Source: Bacteroidales bacterium (lineage in GTDB: Bacteria; Bacteroidota; Bacteroidia; Bacteroidales; UBA7960). Taken from it: a DNA stretch of 5,271 nucleotides. The notes beneath the pieces are model-generated. The model was not told the origin of the DNA. It did no database searches and saw nothing but the letters and a program-made list of their open reading frames with translations. Of this stretch, positions 1-5,271 are shown one piece after another. A program made the translations under genes and the position numbers. Position 1 is the stretch's first letter. Each line of letters begins with the position of its first letter. Location: positions 1 to 5,271 of the forward strand of contig SLOR01000223.1 in NCBI GenBank assembly GCA_007132395.1. The letters are read 5' to 3'.

Positions 1-2
1 TA

Positions 3-62
3 AATCTCTTAATGCCGGGACTTCGGCAAAGCCCTCAGCAACAAATTAATAAATTAACATGA
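3..62 (+). CDS. Possible 3' end of an upstream gene (partial, frame uncertain)
   Basis: Two forward frames are open from the left edge. The frame beginning at base 3 reads about 19 residues, ending Q-Q-Q-I-N-K-L-T. It stops at TGA 60-62, overlapping the ATG of the next gene in an ATGA arrangement typical of translationally coupled operon genes. The frame beginning at base 2 reads about 15 residues, ending K-P-S-A-T-N, and stops at TAA 47-49, nine bases before the same ATG. I prefer the first because of the ATGA overlap, but the stretch is too short to recognise a family or settle the frame. Either case would place the following gene in an operon with its upstream neighbour. Confidence 0.3.
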   Translation, partial: NLLMPGLRQSPQQQINKLT

Positions 63-1783
63 ACATCTACCCCAAAAAACAACTCTCCGAAAAATGGCTT
101 AAAGCCGCCGTGGTGGGCAGTTTATGGGCTACGGTGGAGATTGTACTGGGAAGCTTGCTGCACAACCTGAAATTGCCTCTGGCAGGCTCCATCCTTTCTT
201 TTATCACAGTATATCTTGTCATCTCCTTTTTCCAGGTGTGGAAAAATCATGGTTTGATTTGGCGGGCAGGACTGATTTGCGCCCTGATGAAGTCCATTTC
301 GCCCAGCGCCATCATCCTGGGGCCTATGATAGGAATCCTTTCGCAGGCTATTATCCTGGATATGATAATCCGGCTTACAGGGAAAAATTTGTTTTCCTAT
401 TTGCTGGGAGGAGCACTTGCCGTATTCAGCGCCCTGGCACAAAAAGCTCTTACATTGCTCATCCTGTATGGGTGGGATTTTGTGCTGCTGCTGGAAAATA
501 TGTATTTCTTTGCTGCCCGCCAATTGCGAATGGAACAGTTGCCTCCCTCCTGGCTACTGGCAATGCTCAGCCTGGCTTACCTTTTCAGTGGTGCCCTGGC
601 CGGCCTGATGGGTTACATGACTGGCAGAAATTATGTAAAAGTTCAGTCAGACAGCCCTGCTTATCAGTCCGTGCAACCGCATGGACAAAGCGACCTGTTC
701 AAACACACGCGCAAAAACAATCACTCCATCCTGCATCTGTTTCTGAGCTTTGCGGTGCTGGTGGCAGGCATGCTGGTGATTACCCGCTCAGCACTATGGG
801 TTTCGGCCATCCTGGTTGTCATGGTGCTGGTTTTTGGTTATCTGCGCTATCCCAACAATATGAGGTATTTGCGAAAGCCTGCCCTGTGGATACAACTGGG
901 TATCATCATCCTGTTATCAGCTCTTTTTAAAAACGGGCTGGATCAAATGTTCAGCCCCGAAGGATTTTCTATCGGGTTAAAGATGAGCTTCAGGGCATTG
1001 TTGCTGCTCACCTGCTTTGCCGTAATCAGTGCAGAGCTGAAAAACCCCGTGGTAAAAAACCTTTTGTACAACCGGGGTTTCCAGAACCTGTACCAGTCGG
1101 TAGAGCTGGCTTTTTCGGCATTGCCAGGTATTATGGAAGAGTTTTACAGTCAGTCGCAACGCATTAAAGGATTTAAAAAACTCGCCTACGCCATGCTTGC
1201 CCGCTCCCAGGCGTTGCTGGATGCATTCCGTAAAGCAGAACAAAACCGCAAACCGGTATTTATCCTTACAGGCCGCATCAACCAGGGAAAAACAAGTTTT
1301 ACCCAACAATTAATTGAGGAGTTGCAAAAAGAGGGATTAACAATAAGGGGGTTTGTTACTTTGGGTAATACCAACGACATCAGTCGTAATGCTTACCAAA
1401 TCAAAGATATTCAAACTGGAGAAGAAACTGCCTTATGCTCCACCAAAACAGATTCGCAAAAACCTCACTTTGGCCGTTTTTATTTTGAAGAAACCGGTAT
1501 TAAGAAAGGGTGCGACATCATTGCCCAGGTCCTTATCCATTCTACAGACATACTGGTTATTGATGAACTGGGCCCAATGGAAATGAGCAATCAAGGATGG
1601 GCACCTGCCATAGAAAAAGTGGTAGAAAACAATGCCTGTGCCCAGTTTTGGGTAGTAAGGGAAAAGCTGGTAAAACCCATGATGCGCAAATGGAATGCGG
1701 GTGATATCATCCTTTTTGAGCCCGAAAAAGACAACAAGGAGGATATTGTTAAGAAAGTAATTACTACGCTCGAAAAGGCTTAA
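59..1783 (+). CDS. ECF-transporter-like membrane protein fused to a THEP1-family P-loop NTPase
   Basis: Three parts are visible in this 574-residue protein. Residues about 12-190 form some six hydrophobic segments with a conserved-looking G-P-M-I-G turn (88-92), resembling an ECF S component. After a polar linker (190-222), residues about 223-327 hold roughly four membrane segments. These lead into amphipathic helices with S-Q-R-I-K-G (366-371) and A-R-S (381-383), resembling the EcfT/CbiQ coupling region. Residues 398-574 are a THEP1-type nucleoside-triphosphatase with Walker A G-R-I-N-Q-G-K-T (405-412) and Walker B V-I-D-E-L-G-P-M-E (500-508), the family hallmark. THEP1 proteins hydrolyse NTPs in vitro and their cellular role is poorly known. 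The ATG at 59 is the first start after an in-frame stop at 47-49, and no Shine-Dalgarno motif precedes it. No ABC signature is present, so this is not an EcfA ATPase. The NTPase is confident, the T-like part moderate, the S-like part tentative and the substrate unknown. Confidence 0.8.
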   Translation: MNIYPKKQLSEKWLKAAVVGSLWATVEIVLGSLLHNLKLPLAGSILSFITVYLVISFFQVWKNHGLIWRAGLICALMKSISPSAIILGPMIGILSQAIILDMIIRLTGKNLFSYLLGGALAVFSALAQKALTLLILYGWDFVLLLENMYFFAARQLRMEQLPPSWLLAMLSLAYLFSGALAGLMGYMTGRNYVKVQSDSPAYQSVQPHGQSDLFKHTRKNNHSILHLFLSFAVLVAGMLVITRSALWVSAILVVMVLVFGYLRYPNNMRYLRKPALWIQLGIIILLSALFKNGLDQMFSPEGFSIGLKMSFRALLLLTCFAVISAELKNPVVKNLLYNRGFQNLYQSVELAFSALPGIMEEFYSQSQRIKGFKKLAYAMLARSQALLDAFRKAEQNRKPVFILTGRINQGKTSFTQQLIEELQKEGLTIRGFVTLGNTNDISRNAYQIKDIQTGEETALCSTKTDSQKPHFGRFYFEETGIKKGCDIIAQVLIHSTDILVIDELGPMEMSNQGWAPAIEKVVENNACAQFWVVREKLVKPMMRKWNAGDIILFEPEKDNKEDIVKKVITTLEKA

Positions 1784-1794
1784 AAAGCAGCTGA

Positions 1795-3495
1795 TTATTC
1801 AATATTCACCCCTGCAGCAGCTTCATTGATATTCAAAATTGAATCACCAACTTTTTCGCAGGAAGAAATCATTTTGTTGAAATAGAAACTGCTCTTTACA
1901 TGGGAAGAACCTTTTTCAATATCGTCAATAACTTCTTCACTTACGTTATCTCTGAATTGGTTAATGCGCTTTTCCAGGATATAGGCTTGCTGAATATTGG
2001 TTCGGGCAAACATTTCTCCTCTTTCCATATTTACCATCATCACATCAAAGGCATCATTCACCAATTCGAACATATTCGTTAGTTCTTCCCTTTGCTTGGG
2101 AGTAAAGTAGGCTTTTTCTTCTTTCTTCTTATCCAGCAGTGTTGCCATTTTAAAGCAAATGTCACCAATCTTTTCCACTTCACTGCATATCAGCCTCATT
2201 CTTCTTAGCTGCTCAGACGCACTGGTACTCAATTGCTTGCGCGAAACCTTAATCAGAAATGTAGTAATTTCAACCTCTACCCTGTCCGTAATTTCTTCAT
2301 ATTTACTTACCCGGGCCAGCACTTTGGCAAATTTCTTCCTGTCTGTTTGATACACCATTTCGGGTATAAAGTTAAACATGCGTTGTGCCAGGTCGCAGTA
2401 TCTTCTTGTTTCCCGCTTGGCCTGCAACACGGAGAATTCAGCCATATGCAGAAATCCACTTCCGAAATATTCAAGCTGATGTCTTTCGTCGCCCTTTCCT
2501 TTTGAAGGAATAATTTTCTCAACACTTATCACAATAAACTTAATAAAGCCAATAAGCAACAAGGTGTTGGTAATATTAAATGCAGTATGAAAGATCGCCA
2601 GCCCGAAGGGGACCATTTCGGGGCTATTCATCGGTGATGCAAAGCCCATACCCACCATGTAAGAGTCAATGGTGGTAATAACCAGCTTAAAAGCAATGAG
2701 CATCCATGTAACACCGAAAAGATTGAAAAGAGTATGGGCCAAAGCGGTACGTTTAGCATGTACATTACCCACCAGGGCAGCCAGGTTGGCAGTAATGGTA
2801 GTACCTATGTTTTCGCCCAGTACAATGGCAGCACCGTGCTCAAATCCTATCCACCCATAATTACACATTACCAGTGTGAGTGCCATGGTAGCACTGGAAG
2901 ATTGCAAGACAATGGTAAGCAAAGTACCAATGCCGAGAAAAATGAGGATACTGCCGAATCCGTAGTCCGTAAGATTCTGTAAAGCTTCAAACATCTGTGG
3001 ATTGGCATGCAGGTCAGGAACAGAATCCTTCAGCAGCCCCAGCCCCATAAAAAGCAAAGCAAAGCCCAGCAGTGTTTCTCCCAGTGAGGTAAGCCTGTCT
3101 TTGGAAAAATACAACATGGGAAATGCTACCGCTATAATAGGAAGCGAAAGTGCGGCAATATTGAGTTTAAATCCAAGAAAGGAAATCAACCATGCGGTAG
3201 TGGTGGTACCGATATTGGCTCCCATGATTACTCCAACGGATTGTACCAGGCTCAACAAACCCGCGTTAACAAAGCTTACCACCATTACTGTGGAAGCAGA
3301 AGATGACTGCACAAGGGTAGTGATAAAAAAACCTGTTATAACGCCAAAGAAACGATTGGAGGTCATGGCACTCAGGATAGTGCGCATTTTATCACCGGCA
3401 AGCTTTTGAATCCCCTCACTCATTACCTTCATTCCGAAAAGGAAAAGGCTTAACGCACCAAAAAGAGTGAGAAACTGTATGAAGCTAAAATTCAT
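1795..3495 (-). CDS. Na+/Pi cotransporter family protein with C-terminal PhoU-like domain
   Basis: This 566-residue protein probably carries phosphate across the inner membrane with sodium, as in the NptA/SLC34 group (Na_Pi_cotrans repeats). The two family repeats are clear: Q-S-S-S-A at 63-67 followed by G-A-N-I-G-T-T (92-98), and Q-S-S-S-A at 198-202 followed by G-E-N-I-G-T-T (227-233). A-H-T-L-F-N (253-258) and F-H-T-A-F-N (302-307) also form a matching pair. Membrane segments end near residue 328. Residues about 350-560 are helical and PhoU-like, with E-K-I-G-D (441-445) and E-K-V-G-D (547-551), the acidic metal-binding type of motif. The full length is normal for bacterial members with this tail. 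ATG 3495 gives the expected N-terminus; the upstream in-frame stop is at 3544-3546 with no other ATG between. Its 3' end lies 11 bp from that of the convergent NTPase-fusion gene. The actual substrate and ion are inferred from family. Confidence 0.93.
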   Translation of the reverse strand: MNFSFIQFLTLFGALSLFLFGMKVMSEGIQKLAGDKMRTILSAMTSNRFFGVITGFFITTLVQSSSASTVMVVSFVNAGLLSLVQSVGVIMGANIGTTTTAWLISFLGFKLNIAALSLPIIAVAFPMLYFSKDRLTSLGETLLGFALLFMGLGLLKDSVPDLHANPQMFEALQNLTDYGFGSILIFLGIGTLLTIVLQSSSATMALTLVMCNYGWIGFEHGAAIVLGENIGTTITANLAALVGNVHAKRTALAHTLFNLFGVTWMLIAFKLVITTIDSYMVGMGFASPMNSPEMVPFGLAIFHTAFNITNTLLLIGFIKFIVISVEKIIPSKGKGDERHQLEYFGSGFLHMAEFSVLQAKRETRRYCDLAQRMFNFIPEMVYQTDRKKFAKVLARVSKYEEITDRVEVEITTFLIKVSRKQLSTSASEQLRRMRLICSEVEKIGDICFKMATLLDKKKEEKAYFTPKQREELTNMFELVNDAFDVMMVNMERGEMFARTNIQQAYILEKRINQFRDNVSEEVIDDIEKGSSHVKSSFYFNKMISSCEKVGDSILNINEAAAGVNIE

Positions 3496-3524
3496 GAGTA
3501 TCGCTTTTTTGTATAATGGGACTG

Positions 3525-3532
3525 CAAAAGTA
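3525..3532 (-). promoter_or_regulatory. Candidate Bacteroidota -7 promoter element for the Na+/Pi transporter gene
   Basis: Read on the minus strand this is TACTTTTG, a full match to the Bacteroidota sigma-ABfr -7 consensus TAnnTTTG. It lies about 30 bases upstream of the ATG at 3495, implying a short leader of roughly 20-25 bases. The expected -33 TTTG about 19-21 bases further upstream is absent (the sequence there reads around CTCAAAGG). The promoter may therefore be weak or activator-dependent. An eight-base motif with two free positions in A/T-rich DNA can occur by chance. Confidence 0.45.
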
Positions 3533-3558
3533 TAAAATCCAAGTCACTCCCCTTTGAG

Positions 3559-3575
3559 TTAACATAAACTTAACA
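3559..3575 (+). repeat. TTAACA-N5-TTAACA direct repeat, candidate PhoP/PhoB-type box
   Basis: Two identical TTAACA hexamers (3559-3564 and 3570-3575) are separated by TAAAC, giving an 11-base period. This is the spacing and hexamer known for Bacillus subtilis PhoP boxes, and the same period as the Escherichia coli PHO box. It sits upstream of the candidate -7 element of a phosphate transporter gene, at about -40 to -57 from the inferred start, where a response-regulator activator would bind. The hexamers read on the strand opposite to the gene. I know of no established Pho-box consensus for Bacteroidota, so regulator identity is inference. Confidence 0.35.
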
Positions 3576-3607
3576 CTGGAATGCCCATAAAGATAACTAT
3601 ACAGTTT

Positions 3608-5271
3608 TTAATACCTGTTTTTTAAAACAAAATCGCGATGAGATTTCAGAAGGTTTACGGAGAATAAGAGCATATTTTTGGATTCCGCAAGATAATTGAA
3701 TATTACAAGACTATTTTTTGTGCCCACTTTTTCGGCTTTTATCATTTTAATCTGCATCTTCTTTATTCGCTCCAGCTCAAGCACCAATTCATTGTTTTCG
3801 CGTATAATGGAACTCAGCTCCTCATATTTCTTTTGTTGTACTACCAGCAAAGACTTTTCATAGAACAATCGCACTTTTCTGTTCATATCCTTAAGTTCAA
3901 CCTCCTGTTCCCGAATCACGCCGGGGTGGGCATTGTCAAGATGTTCACTAAAAGGCTCAGCGATATAAGTAAGACAATGCGCAATTTCGCGAAGATAGTC
4001 CAGAATCTGAACATAATGATGTCCTGTTTCTACGGAATCTTCCTGTAATTTTCTGAGCGTAATGTACAAATCGTTTTTAAGTTCCTTGGTTACTAAATTT
4101 AGATCTGCAATTTTTTTTGCAGTCTTTCTCAGTTTTTTCCTGTCTTCGGCAATAAAATCAAGCAGGATATCAGCGTGCAATCGCGAAACTTGCTTTAGTA
4201 TATCATAAATATTTTTCTGACATGCTGCCTTTACACTTTCCTCTGTCCATTCCTTTTGAATTTTATTTTCGGCTGTTAGCTTGGCCTGACTACGCTTTTT
4301 ATGAATTACATTGGTTTTTATCACAAAAACTAATGCAATAACCAGTGCAATGATAGCTGCAGGATATCCCCCCCAGCGAATCATCATTGCAAAAATAAAT
4401 GCAACCGAAAAGGCTGTGAAAGCAGTAAAAAACCATCCTCCTATCACCGTAATAACGCCGGTAATACGATAAACTGCACTTTCCCTTCCCCATGCCCGGT
4501 CGCTTAACGAAGTCCCCATGGCTACCATAAAAGTAACATAGGTGGTAGAAAGTGGTAGCTTCAGGGAAGTAGCCAATGCAATTAATATACTGGCAACAAA
4601 CATGTTTACAGAGGCCCTTAGCATATCAAAATCGGCATTTAATTTAAGTAACCTGTTACGTCGTTTGCTGAGGGCCGGGTCAAAGCGTTTGTCAATTCTA
4701 TTGAGAATATAAGCAGGAACAACGGCATGTATAAATCTGGAAACACCCATGGATTTTCTTACAAGTGCCTGAGCAAATAATGAGGAGGAAAACCTTTCAT
4801 ACCCTTCCCCCTGACGTGCCAAATCGACTTCCGTTTGCGTAACCGAACGTGCTTTTTTAGAGAAAATCAATGCGAAAATCATGATAATTCCTGCAAAAAG
4901 CAGAAAGAATGTAGGCGTTTGTACAGGAAGAAGCAACGACTCCATAGTGTATGAAGAAGGATTAAGGCTGGGATCGCTGACAAAAAGTTTATACGATTCA
5001 AAGCCGGCAAGGGGCACACCTATAAAGTTTACGAGGTCATTTCCTGCAAAAGCCATAGCAATGGAAAATGTACCTACAAGCACAATGCCTCTGAAAATAT
5101 TAAATTTAAATACAGATACCAAAAACTGAATCAGCAAAGCAAATCCGATAAAACATATTGCGAGAATCTGCATGGTGTTCTGGTTGATCCAGGCAATGGT
5201 GTCTGCAGTCATAAATGAAGCTCCACTGGCACCTTTAACAAGGATAAAATACACGATAGAAGTAATGGCAA
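3608..5271 (-). CDS. PiT-family inorganic phosphate transporter, 5' end missing (cut by window edge)
   Basis: This is a partial inner-membrane phosphate permease of the PiT family (PHO4 domain); 553 residues are visible. The frame remains open to base 5271. The GTG at 5254 is therefore an internal valine: A-I-T-S-I runs upstream of it into V-Y-F-I-L-V-K-G, a typical mid-protein stretch of Bacteroidota PiT proteins. Visible hallmarks are A-G-N-D-L-V-N-F (about 5047-5024), the GxNDxxN motif of the second half, and L-P-L-S-T-T-Y (about 4555-4535). The first-half GxNDxxN copy should lie beyond the edge. From about base 4295 down to the stop the protein is soluble and helical, PhoU-like, rich in Lys and Glu, and ends in L-K-N-R-Y. 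It lies upstream of and in the same direction as the Na+/Pi-type transporter gene, 112 bp away. Family assignment is firm; proton or sodium coupling cannot be read. Confidence 0.92.
   Translation of the reverse strand, partial: AITSIVYFILVKGASGASFMTADTIAWINQNTMQILAICFIGFALLIQFLVSVFKFNIFRGIVLVGTFSIAMAFAGNDLVNFIGVPLAGFESYKLFVSDPSLNPSSYTMESLLLPVQTPTFFLLFAGIIMIFALIFSKKARSVTQTEVDLARQGEGYERFSSSLFAQALVRKSMGVSRFIHAVVPAYILNRIDKRFDPALSKRRNRLLKLNADFDMLRASVNMFVASILIALATSLKLPLSTTYVTFMVAMGTSLSDRAWGRESAVYRITGVITVIGGWFFTAFTAFSVAFIFAMMIRWGGYPAAIIALVIALVFVIKTNVIHKKRSQAKLTAENKIQKEWTEESVKAACQKNIYDILKQVSRLHADILLDFIAEDRKKLRKTAKKIADLNLVTKELKNDLYITLRKLQEDSVETGHHYVQILDYLREIAHCLTYIAEPFSEHLDNAHPGVIREQEVELKDMNRKVRLFYEKSLLVVQQKKYEELSSIIRENNELVLELERIKKMQIKMIKAEKVGTKNSLVIFNYLAESKNMLLFSVNLLKSHRDFVLKNRY

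Noticed and set aside
122..523. Minus-strand open frame of 133 codons opposite the fusion gene
   Set aside because: The protein is low-complexity and rich in Gln, Lys and Cys, with no recognisable motif; it is antisense to a well-supported gene.
398..574. Reading the C-terminal ATPase of the first protein as an EcfA-type ABC ATPase (residue numbers)
   Set aside because: There is no ABC signature, Q-loop or H-loop pattern. The D-E-L-G-P-M-E Walker B region and the short domain of about 175 residues fit THEP1 instead.
124..930. Long forward open frame of about 268 codons overlapping the membrane part of the fusion gene
   Set aside because: It is a shadow frame. Its translation is rich in Cys, Pro, His and Trp with no domain pattern, while the overlapping frame gives a coherent membrane protein and continues into a recognisable NTPase.
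1784..1823. Possible terminator hairpin between the convergent genes (AAGCAGCTG near 1785 against CAGCAGCTT at 1815-1823; also GCTT-AAA-AAGC over the stop codon)
   Set aside because: The first pairing has an internal mismatch and a loop of about 21 bases inside the transporter gene; the second is a four-base stem. Neither is followed by a good T-run.
3002..3409. Forward open frame of 135 codons opposite the Na+/Pi transporter gene
   Set aside because: It lies wholly antisense to the conserved transporter repeats and its translation shows no domain features.
3558..3574. GTTAA...TTAAC inverted repeat as a terminator for the PiT gene
   Set aside because: It is a five-pair A/T-rich stem with no downstream T-tract on the minus strand. 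The same bases are better described as a TTAACA direct repeat.

Overview
The window holds two complete genes and one cut by the right edge. They form a right-facing gene (59-1783) that converges on a left-facing pair of phosphate transporters (1795-3495 and 3608-5271). It looks like chromosomal DNA of a Bacteroidota bacterium. The PiT protein has the form I associate with that phylum (an internal A-G-N-D-L-V-N-F motif and a long PhoU-like cytoplasmic tail). Starts are preceded by A/T-rich sequence without a Shine-Dalgarno motif. The one readable promoter element is a Bacteroidota-type TAnnTTTG. There are no RNA genes, insertion sequences, CRISPR arrays or long repeats.

Left part (1-1783): after a few dozen bases that probably include the tail of an upstream gene, a 574-residue protein joins three modules. 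The first is a multi-helix membrane region resembling an ECF-transporter substrate-binding (S) component. The second is a membrane region plus amphipathic helices resembling an EcfT/CbiQ coupling protein. The third is a soluble P-loop NTPase of the THEP1 family (COG1618 type). This is the most unusual object here: a one-chain ECF-like membrane assembly in which a THEP1 NTPase follows the helices that would normally contact ABC ATPases. The NTPase call is solid, the T-like call moderate, and the S-like call tentative.

Right part (1795-5271, minus strand): a Na+/Pi cotransporter-family protein with duplicated QSSSA motifs and a C-terminal PhoU-like domain lies 112 bp downstream of a PiT-family phosphate transporter that also carries a PhoU-like tail. 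The apparent GTG start of the PiT gene at 5254 is internal; the frame stays open to the window edge. The gap between the two transporters holds a TAnnTTTG match (3525-3532). Upstream of it is a perfect TTAACA-N5-TTAACA direct repeat (3559-3575) that resembles a PhoP/PhoB-type box, in a promoter with no good -33 element. Together this suggests a phosphate-uptake locus, with phosphate-responsive control of the downstream transporter as a testable guess.
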